Shown here: positions 8,404 through 16,633 of the stretch, one piece after another
Layout of the letters: each line of letters opens with the position of its first letter
Numbering within the stretch: position 1 is the stretch's first letter
NCBI RefSeq assembly: GCF_008365405.1
Contig: NZ_QOKV01000001.1
Span: forward strand, 186,001-250,000
Reading direction: 5' to 3'
Origin: Azospirillum brasilense
GTDB lineage: Bacteria; Pseudomonadota; Alphaproteobacteria; Azospirillales; Azospirillaceae
DNA length: 64,000 bases
The notes under the pieces: model-generated
What the model was told of the DNA's origin: nothing
Seen by the model: the letters and a program-made list of their open reading frames with translations, nothing else
The model's database searches: none
Made by a program: the position numbers and the translations under genes

Positions 8404-8865
8404 ATGCTGAACCGGATCAGGGCGCTGTTCCAGGAGAACGACCCCGGCGACGACCGCCACAGGCTGGAGGCCGCCGCCGCCGCCCTTCTGGTCGAGGCCG
8501 CACGCACCGACAACTCCATTTCCCCGGCGGAGCGCGAGCGCATCCTCGACGTCACCCGCCGCCACTTCCATCTGAGCGAGGAAGAGGCGCAGGACCTGCT
8601 GTCCGCCGCCGTGTTCGACACGGAGGGCGCCTCCCCCTACTACCGCTACGTCACGGTGATCAACGACCATTGCCCGCCGGACAAGCGGCTGTGGATCATC
8701 GAGATGCTGTGGGAGGTCGCCTACGCCGACGGCGAGTTGAACGACCTGGAGGCGAATCTGCTGCGCCGCATCGGCGGCCTGCTCCATGTGCCCGACGTCG
8801 ACCGCGGCCTTGCACGCAAGCGCGTCCTGGAGCGGCTGGGCCTGCCCGACGATTCCGGGCTGTAG
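8404..8865 (+). CDS. TerB-family (tellurite resistance-like) protein
   Basis: Protein of 153 residues, all-helical, with the TerB pattern: 'LLVEAARTDNSISPAERERIL' followed by 'LLWEVAYADGEL'-type helices ('WEVAYADGELNDLEANLLRR'). The acidic Asp/Glu residues in both halves resemble the metal-binding site of TerB-like domains. A ribosome site GCGGAGGA precedes the ATG. There is no other ter gene nearby, so a role in tellurite resistance is not implied; stand-alone TerB proteins are widespread in alphaproteobacteria with unclear function. A second TerB-type domain in this window sits in the DjlA-like protein at 48499-49236. Confidence 0.83.
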   Translation: MLNRIRALFQENDPGDDRHRLEAAAAALLVEAARTDNSISPAERERILDVTRRHFHLSEEEAQDLLSAAVFDTEGASPYYRYVTVINDHCPPDKRLWIIEMLWEVAYADGELNDLEANLLRRIGGLLHVPDVDRGLARKRVLERLGLPDDSGL

Positions 8866-8972
8866 AGCCGTCCGGGGGCTTTCGCGCGGCTATGCCCTTT
8901 CCCACGCTTGCGCGGTGGGGCGTCCCTGCCTAGCCTGTCGCGGTCGGCTTCACCGGATGAGGATCAGCCCCC

Positions 8973-11018
8973 GTGTCCAGCGCTTACCGCGGCGACGAAA
9001 CCCTGGCGCAGCTCCTGGCCCAAGCGGGCCTGCCCCAAACCCCCGCGGACATCCGCAGCCTCGTCGCCGGGGTGCTTGCCGCGCCGGAGGGGGAGGATCC
9101 CGACGGCTGGATGGTTCTGGTCGGGGCAAGCCTTCCCGAGGATCTCGCCGGGCAGCTCCGCGCCCTGAAGGCCGAACTTGCCGACAGCTGTCTCGCCGCT
9201 GGCCGCGCCGCCGGGGCGCCGGATTACGCCGCCCGCATCGCCGCCCTGCGCGGCGTCCTGGCGCGCGCCGACCTGGACGGCTTCATCGTGCCGCGCGGCG
9301 ACGAGCATCAGGGTGAGTATGTGCCGCCGCGTGCCCAGCGCCTCGCCTGGCTGACCGGCTTCACCGGGTCGGCGGGCCACGCCATCGTGGGGCGGCAGCG
9401 CGCCGCCCTCTTCGTGGACGGGCGCTACACCCTGCAGGTCCAGGCGGAGGTGTCGGGCGACCTCTACGAATACCGGCATCTGGTCGACGATCCGCTGACC
9501 GAATGGGCGGGGGAGGCGCTGCCGCGCGGCGGACGGCTCGGCTACGATCCGTGGCTGCACACCGCCGGCTGGGTGGAGCGCACCCGCCAGCAGCTGGAGC
9601 GCATCGGCCTATCGCTGGTGCCCTGCCCGGACAACCCGGTGGACCGCGTGTGGACGGACCAGCCGCCGCCTCCGCTGGCACCGGTGGTCGCCCAGGACAT
9701 CGCCTTCGCCGGGGACAGCGCCGCCGACAAGCGCGCCCGCATCGCCGGCGACCTGACGCGCAACGGCATCGGCGCCGTGGTGCTGACCCAGCCCGACTCC
9801 ATCGCGTGGCTGCTCAACCTGCGCGGCGCGGACGTGCCCTGCACGCCGCTGCCGCTGTCCTTCGCGATCCTGAAGGACGACGGGCAGGTGGACCTGTTCA
9901 TCGACCGCCGCAAGCTGGCGCCGGGCGTGGAATCCCACCTCGGCAACCAGGTCGCCGTGCGCGCGCCGGACGAGTTGGGCGCCGCGCTCGACGGGCTGGG
10001 GCGCGAGGGGCGCAAGGTGATGGCCGACCCGGCCGGCACATCGGCCTGGATCTTCGACCGGCTGCACATGGCCGGCGCCAAGCTGGAGCGCGACCCCGAT
10101 CCCTGCGCCCTGCCCAAGGCCTGCAAGAACGAGGCGGAACTGGCCGGCACCCGCGCCGCCCACATCCGCGACGGCGCGGCGCTCGTCCGCTTCCTGCACT
10201 GGCTGTCGCGGGAGGCGCCGTCGGGCACGGTGACGGAGATCGCGGCGGCGGAGCGGCTGCTGGCCTTCCGCCGCGCCAACGACCGCTTCCGCGGCCTCAG
10301 CTTCGACACGATCTCCGGGGCGGGGCCGAACGGCGCCATCGTCCATTACCGGGTGTCGGAGGCGACCGACCGCCGGCTGGAGCCGGGCAGCCTGTTCCTG
10401 CTGGACAGCGGCGCCCAGTATCAGGACGGCACCACCGACGTGACGCGCACCATCGCCATCGGCGCGCCGACCCCGGAAATGCGCGAGCGCTTCACCCTGG
10501 TCCTCAAGGGCCACATCGCCGTCAGCACGGCGCGCTTCCCGCGCGGCACCACGGGGTCGCAGCTCGACACGCTGGCCCGTCTGCCCCTGTGGTCCCTGGG
10601 GCTGGACTACGACCACGGCACCGGCCACGGGGTGGGCAGCTACCTGTCGGTGCATGAGGGGCCGCAGCGGATCTCCAAGGTGCCGAACAGCGTGGCGCTG
10701 CAGCCCGGCATGATCCTGTCCAACGAGCCCGGCTACTACAAGACCGGCGCCTATGGCATCCGCATCGAGAACCTGATCGTCGTCCAGCCGCTCGACCTGC
10801 CCATGGCGGAGCGGCCCATGCTGGGGTTCGAGGTGCTGACCCTGGCCCCGATCGACCGCAATCTGGTCGAGCCGGCGCTGCTGACCCAGGCGGAGATCGC
10901 CTGGTTGAACGCCTACCACACCCACGTGCGCGAGGCGCTGGAGCCTCGGGTCGCGGGTGAGGAGGGCGGTGGTATCACGCAATGGTTGAGACAGGCGACC
11001 TCCCCGATCATCGATTGA
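8973..11018 (+). CDS. pepP: Xaa-Pro aminopeptidase (M24B) with N-terminal extension
   Basis: Metallopeptidase of 681 residues that removes N-terminal residues preceding proline. Order: an unusual extension of about 80 residues, a first creatinase-like domain ('DGFIVPRGDEHQGEYV', 'RLAWLTGFTGSAG'), a second one (about 245-400), and the pita-bread catalytic domain. Metal ligands are visible: Asp in 'LLDSGAQYQDG', Asp in 'TTDVTRT', His in 'HGTGHGVGSYLSVHE', Glu in 'SNEPGYY' and Glu in 'IRIENL'. It belongs to the long three-domain class. The start is GTG at 8973 after GGATGAGG. It is followed by 367 bp without a gene. Confidence 0.92.
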   Translation: MSSAYRGDETLAQLLAQAGLPQTPADIRSLVAGVLAAPEGEDPDGWMVLVGASLPEDLAGQLRALKAELADSCLAAGRAAGAPDYAARIAALRGVLARADLDGFIVPRGDEHQGEYVPPRAQRLAWLTGFTGSAGHAIVGRQRAALFVDGRYTLQVQAEVSGDLYEYRHLVDDPLTEWAGEALPRGGRLGYDPWLHTAGWVERTRQQLERIGLSLVPCPDNPVDRVWTDQPPPPLAPVVAQDIAFAGDSAADKRARIAGDLTRNGIGAVVLTQPDSIAWLLNLRGADVPCTPLPLSFAILKDDGQVDLFIDRRKLAPGVESHLGNQVAVRAPDELGAALDGLGREGRKVMADPAGTSAWIFDRLHMAGAKLERDPDPCALPKACKNEAELAGTRAAHIRDGAALVRFLHWLSREAPSGTVTEIAAAERLLAFRRANDRFRGLSFDTISGAGPNGAIVHYRVSEATDRRLEPGSLFLLDSGAQYQDGTTDVTRTIAIGAPTPEMRERFTLVLKGHIAVSTARFPRGTTGSQLDTLARLPLWSLGLDYDHGTGHGVGSYLSVHEGPQRISKVPNSVALQPGMILSNEPGYYKTGAYGIRIENLIVVQPLDLPMAERPMLGFEVLTLAPIDRNLVEPALLTQAEIAWLNAYHTHVREALEPRVAGEEGGGITQWLRQATSPIID

Positions 11019-11385
11019 GGGAAATGGCCCGGGGTGGACCATTGCCGGCGGGTGGGGGCGTATGGAGCGAGAATCAGCCCGTGCGTTCGCCTGTGAAATC
11101 TGGCAAGGTCCCCACCCGGCGCAGGGGCATGCCTGTTCGGGCCGCCGCCGGACGCTCGCCCGTGCCCTCAAACGATGCCTCATCGCGTCGGGGCGCGGCG
11201 GAAATTCGGCGGTCTTGGTAACCCGATATTTACGGGCGTGCGTCACTGTCGCCGTGAGGGATGACTTTTCGGCAGACTTAAGGCATCACAGTCGGACCAG
11301 ACCGACCTCGGCGCACGCCATGCCGCGCCGGGCGGGCTGAACGCCGGGCCGGGGCCTAGCAACGGAAGAATGCGGAGACGCGTAG
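11019..11385. promoter_or_regulatory. Intergenic region upstream of the cheY-cheZ-cheZ cassette
   Basis: 367 bp with no convincing reading frame. It must carry the promoter of cheY; a short AT-rich stretch near 11215-11240 is the likeliest site, but I cannot define good -35/-10 boxes. Confidence 0.35.
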
Positions 11386-11751
11386 ATGAAGATCCTTGTC
11401 GTCGATGACTACGCCACCATGCGGCGCATCGTGCGGAACCTCCTGACCCAGATCGGCTACACGGACATCGACGAGGCCGGCGACGGCGTCTCGGCCCTGC
11501 AGAAGCTGCGCGAGAGCAAGTTCGGCCTCATCATTTCCGACTGGAACATGGAGCCGATGACCGGTCTGCAGCTCCTCAAGGAGATCCGCGCCGACGCCAA
11601 GCTCGCCTCGACCCCGTTCATCATGGTCACCGCCGAAAGCAAGACCGAGAACGTGATCGCCGCCAAGCAGGCCGGTGTGAACAACTACATCGTCAAGCCT
11701 TTCAACGCCGACACCCTGAAGCAGAAGATTCAGGCCGTCATCGGCGGGTAA
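11386..11751 (+). CDS. cheY: Chemotaxis response regulator CheY
   Basis: Single-domain receiver of 121 residues. It has the DD pair ('LVVDDYATMRR'), the phospho-acceptor Asp in 'LIISDWNMEPMTG', Thr in 'MVTAES', Lys in 'YIVKPFNA' and a Tyr just before it ('NNYIVKP'), all as in flagellar-motor CheY. CheY-P binds FliM at the motor and controls switching. The stop codon is followed at once by AGGAG, which serves the next gene, so cheY and the CheZ gene are co-transcribed. No cheA or receptor gene is present, so the kinase must be encoded elsewhere. Confidence 0.94.
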   Translation: MKILVVDDYATMRRIVRNLLTQIGYTDIDEAGDGVSALQKLRESKFGLIISDWNMEPMTGLQLLKEIRADAKLASTPFIMVTAESKTENVIAAKQAGVNNYIVKPFNADTLKQKIQAVIGG

Positions 11752-11763
11752 GGAGTGGTTGGG

Positions 11764-12873
11764 TTGGATCAGCTTCCGCAGCTTTCCGAGGAAGAGTTCG
11801 ACCAGATCGAGGAAGCGATCGCCCGCACCACAAAGGGGCGAGCCTTCCTGCGCCGCTTCCACCGCCGGGCCCATGGGGCTGCGGCGGAGGAGGTGCGCAA
11901 TATGCTGCTGGAGTTCCGCAGCTCCTGGCATCAGCAGAGCGAGGCGGTGGAAGCCTCCAAGCACGTCGAGGTGCTGCGGCTGGAGCTGATGGAGATGGCG
12001 GCCTCCATCGAGCAGGCGCGGCGCGAGGTCGCGGCCCTGCGTCCGCCCGACGCCGGCGGCGACAAGATCATGTCGGCGACCAACGAGCTGGACGCCATCG
12101 TCATCTCCACCGAACGCGCGTCCTTCGAGATCCTGAACGCCGCCGAGCGGCTGATGGACCTGTCGGGCAAGCTGAAGGCGGACGGCGCCGACCCCGGCCT
12201 GTGCTCCGAGATCGAGGGGGAGGTGACGAACATCTTCACCGCCTGCTCGTTCCAGGACCTGACCGGCCAGCGCACCAGCAAGGTCGTCAACGCGCTCCGC
12301 TACATCGAGCAGCGCGTCAACGCGATGATCAACATCTGGGGCGTCGAGAAGCTCGCCGGCCTCCAGATTGCGCAGGAAAACACGGACACCCGGCCCGACT
12401 CCCATCTGCTGAACGGTCCCCAGCTCGACGGCCTCGGCGTCAGCCAGGCCGACGTGGACAGCATGTTCGACAGCCCGGCGATGGCGGCACCGCCGCCGCC
12501 GGTTTCCGAACCGCCACCCGCTCCGGCCCCCGCCCCGGCGGCCCAGACTGGAGCCAAGGCGAGTCAGGCCGACATCGACAACCTGTTCGACAGCCCGGCC
12601 CCGGCCTCGGCCCCTGTGCCGGCCGCTCCGGCGAAGGCCAGTCAGGCGGACATCGACAGCCTGTTCGACAGTCCGGCTCCGGCTGCGGCTCCGCCGGTTT
12701 CCGCCCCGGCTCCGGCTGCGGTCCCCGCCGCCAAGAAGCCGGTGCCGAAGCCCGCCTCGGCGGCCAAGCCCGCCCCCAAGCCGGTTGCCAAGCCGGCGGC
12801 CGCCCCGCCGCCCGCGGCGGACGAGCCTCCGGCGCCATTGGATCAGGCGGCGATCGACGCCCTGTTCGGCTGA
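11764..12873 (+). CDS. cheZ: CheZ-type CheY-P phosphatase with four CheY-docking-like motifs
   Basis: Protein of 369 residues. A long helical hairpin (about residues 25-200) carries the CheZ catalytic signature 'FQDLTGQR' (Asp165 and Gln169, equivalent to E. coli D143 and Q147), so CheY-P phosphatase activity is expected. A Pro/Ala-rich tail follows with three copies of a 'SQADxDxxFDSP' motif at residues 227, 267 and 293 and a final 'DQAAIDALFG' at the C-terminus. These resemble the CheY-binding ends of CheZ and FliM ('SQAEIDALL'). TTG at 11764 is preferred because AGGAG lies 8 nt upstream; GTG at 11755 overlaps that site. A second CheZ gene follows. Confidence 0.85.
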   Translation: MDQLPQLSEEEFDQIEEAIARTTKGRAFLRRFHRRAHGAAAEEVRNMLLEFRSSWHQQSEAVEASKHVEVLRLELMEMAASIEQARREVAALRPPDAGGDKIMSATNELDAIVISTERASFEILNAAERLMDLSGKLKADGADPGLCSEIEGEVTNIFTACSFQDLTGQRTSKVVNALRYIEQRVNAMINIWGVEKLAGLQIAQENTDTRPDSHLLNGPQLDGLGVSQADVDSMFDSPAMAAPPPPVSEPPPAPAPAPAAQTGAKASQADIDNLFDSPAPASAPVPAAPAKASQADIDSLFDSPAPAAAPPVSAPAPAAVPAAKKPVPKPASAAKPAPKPVAKPAAAPPPAADEPPAPLDQAAIDALFG

Positions 12874-13073
12874 CCTCACGGTCAACAAGACGGTTCGGCG
12901 TCGGATTTGTGAAGAGTTGCCGCCGCTCCAATCGGCGGGCGAATTGGGACATGAAGTTTGCTATGACGATCGTCGCCCGCCGGGCCGATGCCGGCTTTGG
13001 CGGGCAGTCCTGACCAGACGGGCCGGCGTGCACGGACGCCCCGGACGTCCCTTCGGAAAGAGGCGCAGCCCGC

Positions 13074-13811
13074 ATGAGGAATCTCTCGAAACCCTTCATG
13101 GCGGAGCTTCAGAAGGCTCGCCGGACCGGCAATCCCTATCAGGCGGTGGTGGATGACGCCTCCGCCCTGGCGCCGGCGCTGGCGTCGCTGCCGTCCGGCC
13201 CGGTCACCGTGGACAACAGCGACGTCATCCGCGCCATCAGCGACCTCGGCGCGAAGCTCGACCGCTTCCTGACCATGGACGCCCAGCAGATCGACCAGAT
13301 CCAGGTCGAGATCGCCGACATCTCGGGCCGGATCAAGGCCACCAAGGTGGAGATGGCGGCGATCCGCCACCCGCTGGCCGGCGACGACAAGTTCGTGCAG
13401 GCGTCGCAGGAACTGAACGCCGTCGTCTCGGCGACGGAGGCCGCGACCAACACCATCATGGCCTGCGCCGAGGAGCTGGAGGAGGTCGTTCACGAACTGA
13501 AGTCGTCGCTGCCGGAGGGCTACCACGCCGACCGCGTCAACGACATGAACGACGTGATCGTCCGCATCTACGAGGCCTGCAACTTCCAGGACCTGACCGG
13601 CCAGCGCATCACCAAGGTCGTCCGCGCCCTGTCCTTCATCGAAGAGCGCGTCGACGCGATGATGAGCCACTGGAACAAGCGCGAGTTCGAGGCGATGCCC
13701 CTGCCGCCCACCGTCACCAAGATGGACGAAACGCTGGAGCTGCACGGCCCGGCCGACCATCAGGAGATGGGCAACATCAGCCAGGCCGACATCGACGCCC
13801 TCTTTGGTTGA
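13074..13811 (+). CDS. cheZ: Second CheZ-type CheY-P phosphatase
   Basis: Protein of 245 residues, mainly helical, with the catalytic CheZ motif 'FQDLTGQRITKVV' (Asp173, Gln177) and one docking-like motif at the very C-terminus, 'SQADIDALFG'. It differs from the upstream CheZ in its N-terminal 100 residues and in having a short tail. The gap to the upstream gene is 200 bp, so it could be in the same operon or have its own promoter. Two non-identical phosphatases beside one CheY suggests division of labour (different CheY proteins or different docking partners), which is inference. Confidence 0.83.
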   Translation: MRNLSKPFMAELQKARRTGNPYQAVVDDASALAPALASLPSGPVTVDNSDVIRAISDLGAKLDRFLTMDAQQIDQIQVEIADISGRIKATKVEMAAIRHPLAGDDKFVQASQELNAVVSATEAATNTIMACAEELEEVVHELKSSLPEGYHADRVNDMNDVIVRIYEACNFQDLTGQRITKVVRALSFIEERVDAMMSHWNKREFEAMPLPPTVTKMDETLELHGPADHQEMGNISQADIDALFG

Positions 13812-13906
13812 TCAGTTCGGCTGACCGGACCACCATTCGGGCCTCCGTTCCGGAGAGCCCGGCCGCCTCACGGCGGCGAGGTTCGAAATTTGTTCGCCGA
13901 AGCGGC

Positions 13907-13936
13907 TTGCCGCCCCCGCGCCCCGGCGTGCTATAT
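13907..13936 (+). promoter_or_regulatory. Promoter of bamD
   Basis: TTGCCG at 13907-13912 and CTATAT at 13931-13936, spaced 18 bp, 31 bp upstream of the bamD ATG. It has the look of an alphaproteobacterial housekeeping promoter. Confidence 0.6.
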
Positions 13937-13966
13937 AGGGCCAACTTCGAAAGCACCGCGACGACC

Positions 13967-14785
13967 ATGCCCTGCCGTTTTTCCCGTCTGCCGCTTGCGG
14001 CCCTCCTCCTGGCTTCCGCCCTGACCGCCTGCTCCTCGACCAAACCCGAGGACCAGTATGTCGAGCGTCCGGCCGAGCAGATCTACCAAGAGGCCGACGC
14101 CGCCATGCGGGAGGAGCGGTTCAAGGTGGCCGCCAAGCTCTATGACGAGGTGGAGCGCCAGCACCCCTATTCCGAATGGGCGGGCAAGGCGCAGATCATG
14201 GCGGCCTACGCCCATTACCAGGATCTGAAGTACGACGACGCGATCCTGGCGCTCGACCGCTACATCCAGCTTCATCCGGGCAGCCCCGACGTCGCCTACG
14301 CCTACTACATGCGGGCGCTGTCCTATTACGAGCAGATCACCGACGTCCGCCGCGACCAGCGCATGACCCGTCTGGCGCTCGATGCGCTGTCGGAGGTCGT
14401 GCGCCGCTTCCCGGACAGCCAGTACGCCCGCGACGCCAAGATCAAGATCGACCTGACCAACGACCATCTCGCCGGCAAGGAGATGGAGGTCGGACGCTTC
14501 TATCTGAAGCAGGGGCAGTACACCGCCGCCATCGGCCGGTTCCGCATGGTGATTGAAAACTACCAGACCACCTCCCACGTCCCTGAGGCGCTGCACCGGC
14601 TGGTGGAGTGCTATCTGGCGCTGGGAATCACGGACGAGGCGAAGACCGCCGCCGCCGTGCTCGGCCACAACTTCCCCGGCAGCGAATGGTACACGGACAG
14701 CTACGCACTGCTGGTGGACGCCAACGTGCGTCCGGAGCGAAACGAGAAGTCCTGGATCAGCAGAGCCTGGAGCTCCCTGTTCTAG
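13967..14785 (+). CDS. bamD: Outer membrane assembly lipoprotein BamD
   Basis: Lipoprotein of 272 residues in the beta-barrel assembly (BAM) complex at the inner face of the outer membrane. It has a signal peptide with lipobox 'LTAC' (Cys22), then five TPR-like helical pairs ('AKLYDEVERQHPYSEWAGKA', 'LALDRYIQLHPGSPDVAYA'). 'EQITDVRRDQRMT' is the conserved BamD segment. The start at 13967 is fixed by the signal peptide; the upstream open frame has none. recN follows after 8 bp, so the two are an operon. Confidence 0.94.
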   Translation: MPCRFSRLPLAALLLASALTACSSTKPEDQYVERPAEQIYQEADAAMREERFKVAAKLYDEVERQHPYSEWAGKAQIMAAYAHYQDLKYDDAILALDRYIQLHPGSPDVAYAYYMRALSYYEQITDVRRDQRMTRLALDALSEVVRRFPDSQYARDAKIKIDLTNDHLAGKEMEVGRFYLKQGQYTAAIGRFRMVIENYQTTSHVPEALHRLVECYLALGITDEAKTAAAVLGHNFPGSEWYTDSYALLVDANVRPERNEKSWISRAWSSLF

Positions 14786-14793
14786 GACGATCC

Positions 14794-16464
14794 ATGCTGG
14801 CGTCGCTGACGATCCGGGACGTCGTCCTGATCGAACGGCTGGGGCTGGGCTTCCGCAAGGGTCTGTGCGTCCTCACCGGTGAGACCGGTGCGGGCAAGTC
14901 GATCCTGCTCGACGCGTTGGGTCTGGCGCTGGGTGCGCGGGCCGATTCGGGCCTCGTCCGCCATGGCGCCGATCAGGCGTCGGTGACGGCGGAGTTCGAT
15001 CTGTCCGGCGACCACCCGGCGCTCGCCATCCTCAGGGAGCAAGGGCTCGACCCCGAGGAGCGGCTGGTGGTCCGCCGCACCGTCAGCGCCGACGGGCGCA
15101 GCCGCGCCTGGGTCAACGACCAGGCGGTCGGTGTCGGCCTGCTGAAGCGGCTGGGCGAGGAGCTGGTCGAGGTCCATGGCCAGTTCGACACCCATGGCCT
15201 CCTGAATCCGCAGACCCATCGCGGCGTGCTGGACGCCTACGCCGGGCTGTCCAGCCAGGCCGCCCAGGTCGCCGCCGCCCACCGGGCGTGGAGGCAGGTC
15301 GAGGACGCGCGCGCCAACGCCGCCGCCGAGATCGCCCGCGCCCGCTCGGAGGAGGAGTATCTCCGCCACGCCGTGGCCGAGCTGGACGCGCTGGCTCCCA
15401 AGCCGGGCGAGGAAGAGGAACTGGCCGAGACCCGTGCCGTGCTGATGCACCGGGAGAAGCTGGTCGACGCCCTGAACGCCGCCTATGGCGAGCTGTCGGG
15501 CGACCGCGGGGTGGAGCGCGCCCTGTCCTCGGCCATCCGCACGCTGAGCCGGATCGCCGACAAGGCCGCCGGCAAGCTCGACCCGGTCATCGCCGCCCTG
15601 GACCGCGCCGCGACCGAGGCGGGGGAGGCCATCGCCGGGCTCCAGGCCGTGTCCTCCGACGTGGACATGGACCCGCAGGCCCTGGAGAAGCTGGAGGAGC
15701 GGCTGTTCGCCCTGCGCGCCGCCGCCCGCAAGCACGGGGTGGACGTGGACGCGCTGGCCCCCCTGCGCAAGGACATGGCCGACCGTCTGCTGCTGATCGA
15801 AGATCAGGGCGATCTGCTGGCCCGCCTCGCCCGTGAGGCGGAGGTCGCCCGCGACGCCTACCGCAAGGCCGCCGAGTCGCTGAGCCGGGAGCGCCAGCAG
15901 GCCGCCGGCCGCCTGGACACGGCGGTCGCCGCCGAACTCGCCCCGCTGAAGCTGGAGAAGGCGAAGTTCCGCACGCTGGTCGAGCCGCTGGCCGACGAAT
16001 CGGACTGGACGGCGTCGGGCATGGACCGCGTGGCCTTTCAGGTCGCCACCAACCCCGGCTCCCCCCCCGGCGCACTGAACAAGATCGCGTCGGGCGGCGA
16101 GTTGGCGCGCTTCATGCTGGCGCTGAAGGTGGTGCTGGCCCAGACCTCGACCGTCGGCACGCTGGTGTTCGACGAGGTGGACACCGGCATCGGCGGCGCC
16201 GTCGCCGCCGCGGTGGGCGAGCGTCTGAAGACGCTCGGGCAGGGGCTCCAGGTGCTCGTCGTCACCCACAGCCCGCAGGTCGCCGCGCGCGGCTCCATCC
16301 ACCTCAAGGTGCAGAAGTCGGTGAAGGGCGAGCAGGTGACGACCGGCGTGGTCGAGCTGGACGGCGACGACCGTCGCGAGGAGATCGCCCGCATGCTGTC
16401 CGGCGCCACCGTCACCGCCGAGGCCCGCGCCGCCGCCGACAGTCTGATCGCCGGGCGGGGGTAG
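14794..16464 (+). CDS. recN: DNA repair ATPase RecN (SMC-like)
   Basis: SMC-family protein of 556 residues for double-strand break repair. The N-terminal head has Walker A 'GETGAGKSI' near residue 29. Two coiled-coil arms (about 160-350) flank a short hinge. The C-terminal head carries the ABC signature 'SGGELARFMLALK', Walker B 'LVFDEVDTGIGG' and the H-loop 'LVVTHSPQVAA'. Length is normal. It is in an operon with bamD, as in many alphaproteobacteria, but the usual follower ligA is here separated by a subtilase and a hypothetical gene. Confidence 0.95.
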   Translation: MLASLTIRDVVLIERLGLGFRKGLCVLTGETGAGKSILLDALGLALGARADSGLVRHGADQASVTAEFDLSGDHPALAILREQGLDPEERLVVRRTVSADGRSRAWVNDQAVGVGLLKRLGEELVEVHGQFDTHGLLNPQTHRGVLDAYAGLSSQAAQVAAAHRAWRQVEDARANAAAEIARARSEEEYLRHAVAELDALAPKPGEEEELAETRAVLMHREKLVDALNAAYGELSGDRGVERALSSAIRTLSRIADKAAGKLDPVIAALDRAATEAGEAIAGLQAVSSDVDMDPQALEKLEERLFALRAAARKHGVDVDALAPLRKDMADRLLLIEDQGDLLARLAREAEVARDAYRKAAESLSRERQQAAGRLDTAVAAELAPLKLEKAKFRTLVEPLADESDWTASGMDRVAFQVATNPGSPPGALNKIASGGELARFMLALKVVLAQTSTVGTLVFDEVDTGIGGAVAAAVGERLKTLGQGLQVLVVTHSPQVAARGSIHLKVQKSVKGEQVTTGVVELDGDDRREEIARMLSGATVTAEARAAADSLIAGRG

Positions 16465-16479
16465 CGGAATGCCTCTCTC

Positions 16480-16502
16480 CCCTCTCCCCAGAGGGGAGAG
16501 GG
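16480..16502. repeat. CCCTCTCC-type palindrome after recN
   Basis: Perfect 10-bp inverted repeat (CCCTCTCCCC / GGGGAGAGGG) with a 3-nt loop, 16 bp after the recN stop. A simple member of the dispersed palindrome family also seen at 22541, 22923, 29452 and 53840; it may help to end the bamD-recN transcript. Confidence 0.65.
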
Positions 16503-16633
16503 CTAAATCCTCCGTCCAGGTCACAGCAATCGCCCGCAGCGGTCATACGGCGGCCACAGCAAAACACGCATAGTCCAGCCTTGCGCGTCCGGAAACGGGC
16601 GCTGTTCTCCCAAGAACGAACAAGGTTGGCAAG

